Shown here: positions 17,685 to 28,000 of the stretch, in pieces | Numbering within the stretch: position 1 is the first letter of the stretch | Layout: each line of letters opens with the position of its first letter | Assembly (NCBI RefSeq): GCF_007904105.1 | Contig: NZ_CP042325.1 | Span: 62,001-126,000 of the forward strand | Length of the DNA stretch: 64,000 nucleotides | Reading direction: 5' to 3' | Source: Corynebacterium sp. sy039 | GTDB lineage: Bacteria; Actinomycetota; Actinomycetes; Mycobacteriales; Mycobacteriaceae | Program-made: the position numbers and the translations under genes | The notes under the pieces: generated by a model | What the model saw: the letters and a program-made list of their open reading frames with translations, nothing else | Told to the model about the DNA's origin: nothing | The model's database searches: none

Positions 17685-18401
17685 ATGTCAAAGAAGGTAG
17701 CAGTTGTCACAGGTGGATCCTCAGGAATTGGTGAGGCCGCAGCCCGAGCCTTAGCCAAAGACGGTTGGTTGGTCATTGTCGCAGCAAGAAGGCTAGAAAG
17801 ACTAGAGAAAATAGCCAAAGAAATACAGGGTGTGGCACTAGAACTCGATGTAACCGACCAGAACAGCGTCGACAAGTTTGCCGCAAAAGTAAAAGAGTAC
17901 GGGCACTGCCAACTCCTAGTGAATAATGCAGGCGGCGCCAAAGGTCTTGACCCAATTGCACAAGGCAATCTCGAAGAATGGACCTGGATGTACGAAACCA
18001 ATGTACTTGGCACAGTTCGAGTCACAAAAGCCCTCCTTGACCTGCTAGAAGCCGATAACGGGCAGATCATCAACATTAGCTCTGTCGCCGGTTTTAATGC
18101 TTACGCAGGTGGCGCCGGCTACAACGCGGCAAAATTCGGGGTAAGCGCGGTCAACAAAGTCATGCGCATTGAATTTGCCGACAAAAACCTACGCGTGTGC
18201 GAAATTGATCCCGGACGAGTAAAAACCGATTTCTCGCTAGTACGTTTCCGCGGCGACGCGCACAAAGCAGCACAAGTCTATGCCGACAAGCTCAACCTCA
18301 CCGCAGCAGATATCGCCGAAGCAATCAGATGGGTGGCAAGCCTACCAGAACACATGAACATAGATCGCATGGTCATTACCCCACAAGATCAAGTGATTTA
18401 G
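17685..18401 (+). CDS. Short-chain dehydrogenase/reductase
   Basis: 238 residues, a classical SDR. The cofactor motif TGGSSGIGE starts near residue 10, Arg residues after strand 2 (AARRLERL) favour NADP(H), then NNAG near residue 84, the catalytic Ser (ISS) and YNAAK. The sequence resembles YdfG-like serine/3-hydroxy acid dehydrogenases. GGAGTGAG precedes the start. It is followed after 9 bp by a LysE-type exporter, so an operon is likely, perhaps for an amino-acid-like compound. Confidence 0.85.
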   Translation: MSKKVAVVTGGSSGIGEAAARALAKDGWLVIVAARRLERLEKIAKEIQGVALELDVTDQNSVDKFAAKVKEYGHCQLLVNNAGGAKGLDPIAQGNLEEWTWMYETNVLGTVRVTKALLDLLEADNGQIINISSVAGFNAYAGGAGYNAAKFGVSAVNKVMRIEFADKNLRVCEIDPGRVKTDFSLVRFRGDAHKAAQVYADKLNLTAADIAEAIRWVASLPEHMNIDRMVITPQDQVI

Positions 18402-18410
18402 TTAGAATAA

Positions 18411-19109
18411 ATGCCCATGAGCTTAGCTTCTCTTGGTGCATTATTCATGATCTGGATCGCCGCCATCGCGTTACCCGGTCCAGATCTGCTCCAAATAATA
18501 CGAGTAGGTACCAAAGATCGCCTCTCCGGTATTTATTGCGCAGCAGGAATCATGATCGGCAATACCGTGTGGATCATTGCCTCACTACTGGGAATGGCTG
18601 CCCTCATCGAAACCCAACCCATTATCCTGCACCTTATCCAACTTTTCGGTGGCGCATATATCGCCTGGATGGGTTTTGGCTCAATCAAAGCCGGATGGGC
18701 AGCACGCAATAAAACACACAGTGCCGATCAAGAGCTAATCGACGCAGCCGACAGTGCCAACTCAGCTGCCAACCCAGCTCAAAGTGCGTCGCTTAGCATG
18801 GCGCAAGCACTACGACTAGGCATTGTGACCAATCTATCCAACCCCAAAGCAATTGTGTTCTTTGCCAGCATCTTCGCACAATTCATCCAGCCAGGCATGA
18901 ACATTGGTTGGACAATTGGCATCGCGCTCTTTCTCATTGTGGTCGGTTGCATATGGTTTATCGGCTTTGCCATAGCCGTTCGCGCCTTCGCACGACGTAT
19001 CATTGCCAGCGGTAGTTTCATTGACATTGCCGCTGGCATCATCTTCCTCCTCATCGGACTCTACATGGTGTACGAGGGAACAAGCGCAATCATGAAACTC
19101 ATTGCTTAG
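18411..19109 (+). CDS. LysE/RhtB-family amino acid exporter
   Basis: 232 residues with six hydrophobic segments and the family signature ALPGPDLLQIIRVGTKDRLSGI near residue 20. The central hydrophilic loop, with an Asp/Ala/Ser-rich insert, is longer than usual. Members export amino acids or derivatives by proton exchange. It sits 9 bp after the SDR gene; ATG 18417 is a second possible start. Confidence 0.85.
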   Translation: MPMSLASLGALFMIWIAAIALPGPDLLQIIRVGTKDRLSGIYCAAGIMIGNTVWIIASLLGMAALIETQPIILHLIQLFGGAYIAWMGFGSIKAGWAARNKTHSADQELIDAADSANSAANPAQSASLSMAQALRLGIVTNLSNPKAIVFFASIFAQFIQPGMNIGWTIGIALFLIVVGCIWFIGFAIAVRAFARRIIASGSFIDIAAGIIFLLIGLYMVYEGTSAIMKLIA

Positions 19110-19134
19110 CAATAACTAAGAGAATGAGAGGCAT

Positions 19135-20847
19135 ATGTATCCACAGAAAAGGTTGCCCAAGCAGCACAAACCGCAAGGGCGGCGTCGAGTAGCCAAAATT
19201 GCAGAACTGAGCCTGGTAGCACTAGGAATATGCGCAGGAATAAACCCAGCAGGAGCCATTCCTGCCGACTCACCTCAACCAGTCATTCCTGCCTCTGCCG
19301 GCCCACAAGAATGCGTGCCATATCTTGGTGACCTCCTCAAAGGAAATGGACAATTCCCACTAGGAATTGTGCCACCAGACTACGGCACCCAAGGCTACGA
19401 ACAACTCCCCCTCGCCAATAACCCAGCCCTACCAGCGCGCATTGACCTCCGCGATAACACCCAAGGCTTCAACGACCAACTAGAAGTAGCATTGCGCAAC
19501 GGCGAACTATTCGTGCGCTACCGCGACCAACAACAGTGGCGCCAACTGCCCACACCAGAGTGCTTGCGCGGAAAAATTGTCAGCATATCGCTTAACGACG
19601 ACGCACTCGTGGCACTCGACGCAGATGGTTGGATCTACACCCTTTCTAATTTACAATCCAGCCCACAACGCTGGGGCTGGATCAGAGCCTGGGGTGGGCC
19701 AGTATGGCTTGGCAAAGGACTCCAATCACCAACCACCAAGCCTGGACGCTGGTCCTTTAGTCTCATCGGCACGCACACAGACCGAGTGTATGACACCCCA
19801 GACGGCAAACAACAACCAGTATCTTTGGCTAAAGTAACCCAGCTAGTAGCACTCAGCGACGACGGCTCCCGTATCTACTCCCTCGACCCCTGGCTAGCAC
19901 GGGATTATTCCTATGAAGTCGGCACCCCATTGAACTCGAGATTCCAAGCAGAAGCCATTTCTGCCTCCGGATCCATGATGTTTATCACCAACAAATACGG
20001 CGATATGTATACCAGACTCTCCGACTTCGACATCAACGGCTCCGATCCAGCACAATTCCGCTATGGTTGGGGTCAAGACAACCGACCCGCAGCACAAGAT
20101 GCACTACAACATCGACTCGACGAACAAAGTGCACCAATCGGCCTGCCCGCCGACGACTGGCATCACCAACCCAAAATCCCCGGTAAAATCACCAATCGCA
20201 TCTCCATTCACTCCACAGCACCAGGCTCCAACAACAGAGAACTACGCGTGGAAGGCATGGATGCACAAGGCCACACCGGTTTTTGGCACAAAGATCTTCG
20301 CGCCCAGCAGTGGGAGTTCACCCAAACAAATATGCCGCTGGTAGGTGCGCAATTAGAGAATTCGCCACAGGATCGGAGCTTAGAAACCCTAGCAGCTGCG
20401 TCGCCATTTAATTATCAGGGAGAATTAGCTCCTGGCGTGAACATGAAAGTTACCGAGTTTGCCTATGCCTCACCACAACGTGATGTTGCAGTGACTATTC
20501 AAGGTAAGACATATCGTTTCACGCTCCATACCGTCGACGGCAGACTAGGCACTGCACTGTCTATGCGTATGCTGCCAATGGAATCAGAGTTTGGCTCTCG
20601 CCCAAGTGGTTTAGTTGAGGCGATTCCACGCGACTACATGGCAGCACTCGAAGTACCAGAGGAGACTCGCCAACAAGCAGCACAGGATCCAGCCTTAGCG
20701 ACATTCCTGAACAGCTATCTCAAAGGCGAGCAATTCCACCAAATATATTTGCGGGTGACTCCCTCACGAATGCAAGTATGGAACTCGCCAGTAAAAGATA
20801 TGGCAGTGCCAGTATTAAGCGATGTAGCCAACCTCGACTCGCTATAA
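19135..20847 (+). CDS. Secreted protein of unknown function, possible beta-propeller
   Basis: 570 residues. A basic N-terminus (PKQHKPQGRRRVAKIAEL) is followed by a hydrophobic stretch and AGA at residue about 41, a plausible signal peptide. The body contains repeated Trp/Gly-rich strand motifs (DGWIYTLSN, WSFSLIGTHTDRVYDTPDG, DGSRIYSLDPW, YGDMYTRLSDFD) that read like propeller blades. No catalytic motif is seen and I do not recognise a named family. It starts 25 bp after the exporter gene. Confidence 0.7.
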   Translation: MYPQKRLPKQHKPQGRRRVAKIAELSLVALGICAGINPAGAIPADSPQPVIPASAGPQECVPYLGDLLKGNGQFPLGIVPPDYGTQGYEQLPLANNPALPARIDLRDNTQGFNDQLEVALRNGELFVRYRDQQQWRQLPTPECLRGKIVSISLNDDALVALDADGWIYTLSNLQSSPQRWGWIRAWGGPVWLGKGLQSPTTKPGRWSFSLIGTHTDRVYDTPDGKQQPVSLAKVTQLVALSDDGSRIYSLDPWLARDYSYEVGTPLNSRFQAEAISASGSMMFITNKYGDMYTRLSDFDINGSDPAQFRYGWGQDNRPAAQDALQHRLDEQSAPIGLPADDWHHQPKIPGKITNRISIHSTAPGSNNRELRVEGMDAQGHTGFWHKDLRAQQWEFTQTNMPLVGAQLENSPQDRSLETLAAASPFNYQGELAPGVNMKVTEFAYASPQRDVAVTIQGKTYRFTLHTVDGRLGTALSMRMLPMESEFGSRPSGLVEAIPRDYMAALEVPEETRQQAAQDPALATFLNSYLKGEQFHQIYLRVTPSRMQVWNSPVKDMAVPVLSDVANLDSL

Positions 20848-20886
20848 AATTGCGTATAACACATAGGCAGCAATTACACTAAAGAT

Positions 20887-21183
20887 ATGCGCACACCTCA
20901 GGACGTTTATATCCGTGATGAAACGATAAAACTTGGTCAATTCATTAAGTTAGCCAATCTCGTCGACACGGGTGGTGCAGCAAAAGAAGCGATTGCTGCC
21001 GGTGAGGTAACTGTCAATGGGCACACAGATACCAGGCGCGGAAAAACATTGCGTGATGGCGATGTGATTTGCGTTGGGTCATTGTGTGCTCGGGTTGTGG
21101 CACAAAACGAAGACCTCGAAGATTATTTCGATGAAGCCACAGCCGACGACGACTTTGACCCTGAACAGTGGAGGAATCTCTAA
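20887..21183 (+). CDS. S4-domain RNA-binding protein
   Basis: 98 residues. Residues 15-65 match a small S4 domain of the YbcJ type (IKLGQFIKLANLVDTGGAAKEAIAAGEVTVNGHTDTRRGKTLRDGDVI), followed by an acidic tail. Such proteins bind structured RNA, often rRNA; the target is unknown. The stop overlaps the start of the next gene (TAATG). Confidence 0.85.
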   Translation: MRTPQDVYIRDETIKLGQFIKLANLVDTGGAAKEAIAAGEVTVNGHTDTRRGKTLRDGDVICVGSLCARVVAQNEDLEDYFDEATADDDFDPEQWRNL

Positions 21184-22010
21184 TGCCTGCCTTCCAAGCT
21201 GAAGTGGGAATGCCTTATTGGCTCGATCTCACCAGCAGTGATAGTGCACAGTCTGTGCAGTTCTACAGTGAATTATTTGGTTGGGAAATCTCAGAATATT
21301 CCCCTGGCTATCATGTGGCACGGATCCAAGGATTGCCGGTGGCAGGAATTGTGCAGCGCGACAAAAACAGTGCACAACCAGACACATGGATTACTTATTT
21401 CCTCAGCGGCGATATTGATACACAGTGCCAGCAGATTGCACAATTGGGCGGTCGAGTCCTGGCACCAGCTGCCGAGGTGCGGCTCGGGCGTATGGCCATT
21501 GTGGTTGATAATGCCGGTGCTGCCTTTGGGCTTATCGAACCAGGCGGCGAAGATTCTTTCATTGCCGCAGGCGAACCTGGCACACCAGTATGGCATGAAC
21601 TCAGTTGCGTGAACGACTACGCTCAAGCAACCCAATTCTATGCCGACCTCTTTGAGTGGCTCATGTCTGAACAACGCAATGAATACGGCAGCTACACCAC
21701 AGCGCTTGTCGACGGCGCAGCCTTCGCCGGTATTCTCGACGCACACCAACTCTTTGCTGCTCATGTGCCCAATTTCTGGCAATCATACTTGGGCGTAGCA
21801 GATGTCGATGCTGCTGTGGTTCGTGTCCCAGAACTCGGTGGCGACATTATCCGCGAACCTTGGGATAGTGCTTTTGGTCGAATGGCCATTATTGCCGACG
21901 CCACGGGAGCCACACTGACTATATGCGAGGTTGCCGAACCAGTGGCAGAGGGCAGAGAATCAGACCCTCTTCAAGACATAGACCTCAGCAACTACCCAGA
22001 GTTTGGTTAA
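21183..22010 (+). CDS. Two-domain VOC (glyoxalase/bleomycin-resistance fold) protein
   Basis: 275 residues from ATG 21183. Two VOC modules in tandem (residues about 8-120 and 135-255), with the repeated pattern PYWLDL...AQSVQFYSELFGWEIS and VWHELSC...AQATQFYADLFEWLMS. Members include dioxygenases, isomerases and antibiotic-binding proteins; here the substrate is unknown. The start overlaps the S4 gene stop by one base, indicating translational coupling. The 3' end overlaps the convergent hydrolase by 26 bp. Confidence 0.85.
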   Translation: MPAFQAEVGMPYWLDLTSSDSAQSVQFYSELFGWEISEYSPGYHVARIQGLPVAGIVQRDKNSAQPDTWITYFLSGDIDTQCQQIAQLGGRVLAPAAEVRLGRMAIVVDNAGAAFGLIEPGGEDSFIAAGEPGTPVWHELSCVNDYAQATQFYADLFEWLMSEQRNEYGSYTTALVDGAAFAGILDAHQLFAAHVPNFWQSYLGVADVDAAVVRVPELGGDIIREPWDSAFGRMAIIADATGATLTICEVAEPVAEGRESDPLQDIDLSNYPEFG

Positions 22011-22908
22011 AAAACTCAGCAACATCGCGTACTCGTTGGCGTGCTACCTCAGGCGTAGAAATACGATGATGTGACACATAGGTTTTTACTACAACATTCT
22101 CAGCCTGTTGCACCAGTGGATAGCTACCAGCAATCTCATCGTAAGTGGCAAGCTGGAAGAGAGTACGCGGCCATGTGCTTGTCTTGGTGCACTCATGCGT
22201 GCCGCGCAACTGTTTAGGCAACATATCCAAGTCAAGGTGTGGGAAAGTTAGCGCCTGGGCGTCGAAAAGCTCGGCGCATAGGCTTGCTAACGCCCCACCT
22301 GAGGAATAACCCCACACCCCTAACCGTATGTGAGGATACTGTGCCCTGACCCAAGAGACAGCAGTATGCACATGGGCAATCACCTGATCGACATTATGCT
22401 CAGGCAACAGCGGATAATCCAGGTCAAGGCACGGGATACCAGATAATTCCGCTACTGCAGCAACCTCAGGGCGCCATGCATTTTCTAAGGCAACCCCAGA
22501 TCCTTTCCACCAACCACCAGGATGTAGCGTAATAATCCAGCGTTGGGTATTAGTCGATTCAGCCGACGGCATAAAAAGTTGTGCATTAAGCTCAGGTATG
22601 GCCTTGAGCTGCACCTTGTCGGCAAAAGCCACACCGGGCATGGCGTGATCTAAGGCAGAACCAAGCATGAGCATACTTGCGTGAGTGAGCCGGTCAGGTA
22701 AGCGCGCATCATAAGAATCAGCCAGTGCTGGGTCGGAAGGTTGAGCAGGCGGACTTACCCAAGGGGGATTCTTCTCCGGCTGCTCATAATGCGCATGAAT
22801 ATAAGAACTCAGTTGCTCTAATTGCTGCTCTTGGCTTAATTGGCGATCTATCCCACCAACCTGAAACTCGTGGTTGTGTTGCTGGGCAGACGTGTTTTCC
22901 TCACTCAC
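21985..22908 (-). CDS. Alpha/beta hydrolase
   Basis: 307 residues. The oxyanion-hole motif HPGGWW and the nucleophile elbow GYSSGG identify an alpha/beta hydrolase of the hormone-sensitive-lipase-like type. A late His (YVSHHRIS) could complete the triad. No signal peptide, so a cytoplasmic esterase is likely. It follows the M13 peptidase gene by 25 bp on the same strand and is probably co-transcribed with it. Confidence 0.82.
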   Translation of the reverse strand: MSEENTSAQQHNHEFQVGGIDRQLSQEQQLEQLSSYIHAHYEQPEKNPPWVSPPAQPSDPALADSYDARLPDRLTHASMLMLGSALDHAMPGVAFADKVQLKAIPELNAQLFMPSAESTNTQRWIITLHPGGWWKGSGVALENAWRPEVAAVAELSGIPCLDLDYPLLPEHNVDQVIAHVHTAVSWVRAQYPHIRLGVWGYSSGGALASLCAELFDAQALTFPHLDLDMLPKQLRGTHECTKTSTWPRTLFQLATYDEIAGSYPLVQQAENVVVKTYVSHHRISTPEVARQRVRDVAEFFNQTLGSC

Positions 22909-22933
22909 TATGGCTCCTACCAGGGGTTTGGGT

Positions 22934-24886
22934 TTACCAAATGCTTACGCGCTTATCCTCATCAATCCACATGGGGGAATCGGGTTGGACGTCGAATGCT
23001 TCATAGAGTTCGGCGATATTACCGGCAATAACATTGCAACGGAACTCGGCAGGAGAATGCGGATCAATAAGCAAATAGTTACTTGCCACCTCTGGGCGGG
23101 TCTTAGAACGCCATACCCTTGCCCACGACAAGAATAGCCGCTGCAATCCATTAAAGGTTTGACCCGATAACTCTGGTTCGGCTCCCTCAACCTCAAAGGG
23201 TAATTGTGGTGAAGAAGCGAAGTCGAGCCCTTGGTCGGCAAGGTAATTGCGATACGCAATGACTGCCACACCTAAACCACCGAGGTCACCGATATTCTCA
23301 CCCAAGGTGAACTCGCCATTGACACCAGCGGATTCGGCACCAGTGCTTGCAATGGCGTGTGGGACAAGACCCGTGAACTGCTCTACTAACTGAGAGGTTA
23401 ACGCGCTAAAGGCCTCTCGATCTTCTGGAGTCCACCAGGAGTGGAGATTACCTTGCCCATCATACTGTGAGCCTTGATCATCAAAACCATGCCCAATTTC
23501 ATGTCCGATGACAGCACCAATTGCGCCAAAGTTTTCCGCAGCATCAGCGTCAGGAGAATAAAATGGTGGACGCAAAATAGCTGCTGGGAATGTGATGTCA
23601 TTGACCGTTGGATTGTAAAACGCATTGACTGTTTGTGGTGTGGAATGCCACCGATCCCGGTCAATAGGAGCACCAATGGTACTGAGCTGATACTCATGCT
23701 CAAAAGCAGCACCAGCACGTACATTGGCTACCAGATCCTTACCCAGTGGGGAGAAGTCGAGTGCGGAATAATCCCGCCAGCTATCTGTATAACCAATTTT
23801 CGCCCGGAACTGCGCAAGTTTTTCTAAAGCACGCTCGCGAGTAGCTGGGCTCATCCACTGCAAGGCACTAATGCGCTCATGATAAGCCTTAATGAGATAA
23901 TCAACTAATTCCAACATATCTGTTTTGGAGGAAGGCGGGAAATGGCGTTGCACAAAATGCTGCCCAATTTCTTCCCCGACAAGTCCTTCAGCTGTTGCCA
24001 CTGCGCGTTTCCATCGAGCCCGCTGTTCGGTAGCGCCAGAGAGAACAGTGCCATAAAACTCAAAATCCTTTGCTGAGATTTCCTCGCTTAAGTACGCGGC
24101 GCGAGAGAGCAAAATATGCCACAGTGTCCAGAGTCGGAAATCTTCCAGGCTATGCGCACTTTCTTCAGAAAAGAGACTGATGAGATGATCTAAATAATCT
24201 GGCATTCGTACATTAAGTCGATGCTCAGGTAGTCCCATAGCCCGCAAATACGTTTGGATAAGATCAGGTAAGTCGGCAAACTCAGTGGGATTATTGGTCT
24301 TGATCGCGTCACGACTTGCCACCACATCCCAATGCCCAGCAGCAATACTCTTTTCCACTGAAACAATACGTGCTGCTGCTTCTGTAGGCGAAACTCCTAA
24401 AATATCTGGTGCTAAGAAACCAAGCATGGCGACCACATGCTTTTCATAGGCAGCAAGAATCTCTGCTTGTGCTTGTTCTCGGTAGTAGGCTTCATTAGGC
24501 AATCCCAGTCCCGACTGGAATACATAAGCAACAGCGTCTTCGCTGGCAGAGTCCTTAGCCACCCAAAAGTTCAACAGACCACTGACTCCGGTTGCGTCCA
24601 GCTTGCCCAAGGAACTCAGAAAAGCAGCTGCCGACTCAGTGGAAATACTGCGGATATCTTCGTCGATAGCACCTGTACCGGCACTATTTACCCCATCAGT
24701 ATCCATGAAGGATTGGTAGAGCACCCCAGCAAGTGAGTCTTTTTCCTCCTGCACAATGGCGTGTACATCTTCTTCTGCTTGGTCACGCAGGGCAAGAAAG
24801 ACACCATCGGCGCCACGATCGGCGGGAATCTCGTGGTTATCTATCCAAGGACCATTGACAAGACGGTAGAGATCATGAAGTTTCAT
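22934..24886 (-). CDS. M13 (neprilysin-like) zinc metallopeptidase
   Basis: 650 residues from ATG 24886, which has GTAGGGCAC just upstream; longer starts reach into the previous terminator. Motifs typical of family M13 are NAFYNPTVNDI, the zinc site VIGHEIGHGFDDQGSQYDG, and GENIGDLGG with the third zinc ligand Glu. The length is close to the family norm. No signal peptide is seen, so it is probably cytosolic, like the PepO-type and mycobacterial Zmp1 proteins. Confidence 0.9.
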   Translation of the reverse strand: MKLHDLYRLVNGPWIDNHEIPADRGADGVFLALRDQAEEDVHAIVQEEKDSLAGVLYQSFMDTDGVNSAGTGAIDEDIRSISTESAAAFLSSLGKLDATGVSGLLNFWVAKDSASEDAVAYVFQSGLGLPNEAYYREQAQAEILAAYEKHVVAMLGFLAPDILGVSPTEAAARIVSVEKSIAAGHWDVVASRDAIKTNNPTEFADLPDLIQTYLRAMGLPEHRLNVRMPDYLDHLISLFSEESAHSLEDFRLWTLWHILLSRAAYLSEEISAKDFEFYGTVLSGATEQRARWKRAVATAEGLVGEEIGQHFVQRHFPPSSKTDMLELVDYLIKAYHERISALQWMSPATRERALEKLAQFRAKIGYTDSWRDYSALDFSPLGKDLVANVRAGAAFEHEYQLSTIGAPIDRDRWHSTPQTVNAFYNPTVNDITFPAAILRPPFYSPDADAAENFGAIGAVIGHEIGHGFDDQGSQYDGQGNLHSWWTPEDREAFSALTSQLVEQFTGLVPHAIASTGAESAGVNGEFTLGENIGDLGGLGVAVIAYRNYLADQGLDFASSPQLPFEVEGAEPELSGQTFNGLQRLFLSWARVWRSKTRPEVASNYLLIDPHSPAEFRCNVIAGNIAELYEAFDVQPDSPMWIDEDKRVSIW

Positions 24887-24965
24887 GTGCCCTACTTTAA
24901 TAAAAAATACGCGCCAAGGACGCAGATCTGCGCATTTTTGCTTTTCGACGCCCAGCCAATACAAA

Positions 24966-25000
24966 AGCGAGCCGGAAACAATGGTGTTCTGCGGCTCGCT
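24966..25000 (-). terminator. Terminator after emb
   Basis: On the minus strand AGCGAGCCG (24992-25000) pairs with CGGCTCGCT (24966-24974), followed by TTTTG. Confidence 0.75.
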
Positions 25001-25018
25001 CTATAGCACTGGATGAGG

Positions 25019-28000
25019 CTAGTTATTCTCAGTATTAGTGCTCATGGTGCTTGGTTTCCATAGCCCTGAGCGGGTGATAACCTGGGTGTCAATTTTTGCT
25101 AATTGTGGAGCTTGACCTAGGGAATTAGGACGTTGCTTGAGCACTTCAATAGAACCCCAGTCGCGCAGCCAATCATCTTTAGCGTAGCTTGGCATGAGAT
25201 AGCTATAGTTCACTGCTTCTGCAGTACCCATGATGCCACCGCCATAATAGTCCTGGAAGTAAGTAACATCACTTTCTACATCATAATCAGGCAAAATGCG
25301 GTACTCAGGGATTTCTGCCACACCGGCATAGTGCCCGAAAGGACGCTGGCATGGGAATTGGAATGCAGTAGACCAGTCAATGAGTGTTGGCGCAGTGCCA
25401 ACAACATTGTTGAGCGTATCGAGTGTAGGAACTCGCGGTGGGGTAAAGGCTAACCATTGTTTTGGATCCAAGCTGGAATCAATGGCGTGGAGACGAATCA
25501 CATTGGCGTCGGCAGGCAAATCCGCTAACGGCAAGCGTAGATTACGCCAAATAGAAGTGTGTGCCAGTGGGTCTAACATGGTTGTTTCGCCAAGTTCAGT
25601 AACAGAACCATCAGGATTGCTCTTACCGTATTGCACAACCAATGATTGCCCATTTTGTAGCACACCATTGATATCAGTTGATTGGATACGGCCAGCCACA
25701 CTGACCACTACCAAAGGTGCTTGTTCTTTCGCTTGCGGCAGCGAGTACCAATTGGTAAATGCTTCTGAATATGTTTGAGAATCTAGTGAGAAAGAACCAG
25801 TGACTGGCACTCTGCTTGGATCTAAGTCAAAGGGCAAAATAGCGAAGGAACCATTGACACCACTGCCGTCGAGTGGAGTCTCTTCACTGGTTTCAGTTTC
25901 CTCAGTGTTTTCTGATGCTAGAACTGGCTTAGCGAGACTTTCTACAGTAGCAGTTGGGGAATCCTCCTCTACCTGGGTAGGGATATTATTTGGCCCAAAG
26001 CCACGGTTTTCCTCGTTCTCTAGCGACGCACCTAGTTCACTACCATCTAGCACTGGAAGGAAAGAATCGTTGCTATTAGTCTCTACCAGGATATTATCTG
26101 CCATTGCACAAGTTTGACCTTTGAGGGTACGCAGATTACCTAACCCAACGGAATACGCTGGGTATTGTGCTGCAAAGCCCTTTGCAAAACTAGCGCAGGA
26201 GAACAATACAGAAATAATGCACGCGACAGCGATGGGTGCCGAGGCTATGCCAGCAAACCTAGCTGCCTTAAAGCGATTGCGTGCTTCTTCTTTGGCTACT
26301 GCCGCAGCACCACCTTCTTCTTGAACAATGGTGGTGTGTAGATCTTTACTATATGATTGCAACGCGCCGATGAAAATGACAATCACTGAGATGACTAGCA
26401 TAACGGTACCGGCCTCAATGTGATTGACCTGGATGGTCTTGTCGAACCACGGGATACCGTAGCTGGAAACATACCACCAGCCATTAGTAGCAGATAGTGC
26501 AAATGCGAAAACGAGCAGGATAATACCAGTGATTAAGGTGCGAGTGCGTTTTGCTTGCAACGCAAATTGAGACAATGCCACTGCTGCTAATCCACCAATT
26601 ACACCACCAAAACCGGCGAAAATACCAAAGTGGTGTGTCCACTTGGTTGGGGTGAAAATGAGGAAGAAGAAAGTAAAGAGCAGCACGAGAATAAGACGAA
26701 TAACCGATCCGTGGTTAGTGCCCGGTATTTTGCGGTTGCGCAGCACTGAAACAATAACTAGGACGAGCGACACCATCAAGAACAAGAACGCGAAACGACG
26801 AGCAAAAGAACCGTCAACAGTTGTTTGCATCAATGTGGTGTAGCGGAAGTATTCTTGGTACCAGCTCAGGGATGGACCTTTTTCGCTTCGCACTCGTATA
26901 GATTCCAAAACAGACATCAAGGTTTGATCGGAAAATACTGCCACTAGCACTGAGAATCCTGCAGCGAAAAATGGGGCGAGCAGCGCTAGCCATGCGCCAC
27001 CACGTGCAACTTTTGTTTCAGTTCTGGTAAGGCTGCTGGTGCGTCGGTAGATAATTCCCAAAACCCCAGACAAGCAGGCAAGCAAAGCCGCTACCGCCAT
27101 AAGGCCAGTAGGGCCACACGCGAGTGTGAAAGCAGCGGTAGCAGTACCAAGTGCAGCTGGTAATAAGCGATCGGTGGCAATTGCTCGCTCAAAGAGTACC
27201 CATGTGGATAGGGCGCCAAAGGCAATAATTGGTTCTGGACGCAGACCGTTGTCATAAGCCATATAGAACGCGAGGAACATGAAAGCCGCAGTCCACTGTG
27301 CGACGCGGCGTCCGCTAATTTTTTCACCCAATGTTGGCAAAATCATGCGGGAGATAAGGAACCACATTCCCAGAGCAGCTATGAAGGCGGGTAGGCGCAA
27401 CCAAGTCGATGCCGTATTGAACTGTGACATCAAGGCAATGAGGTCATAGTAAGGAGCGCCGAAAGGTGATTCTGGGGCACCAAACCAACGATAATAATTT
27501 GCCATATACCCGGAGCTATGCGACGCCTTTGCCATCGTAATGATGAACCCATCGTCGGAAGTATTAGCGCCAAAGAAGTACCAGAAGGTCAAAAGGGCAC
27601 CAACGATAGCGTCAAGGAATGTGGGACGCCAACTTTTGGCGGTCAAGGAATGAATGCGACCACGCCCATCATGGCGATCAATTCGGAATAAGGTAATCAA
27701 CGAAATGATGGTGAGAACAACGCCCAATGCCATTGCGCTGAATTTGAGCAAGGAAGGGCTGGAGGTAAAACGAGAGTTGATCTCTACATTGACAGAGAGC
27801 CCATTGGCAATTAAGGCTTGAGCAGCATCGGGGCGCGTGTCATCTAGCTCAGTATAAATACCAGTGATTTGTGGGCGGCTGTCTTCTTCAATAGTCGCTG
27901 CGTATTCTTTGCCTTTTTCGTCGAAAGCGCCTGGGATGGCGACAGTCGTTTCTTTTTCGCCGGAATGAATGACGAGTTTGGCGTCGGCAGGCAATTGTTG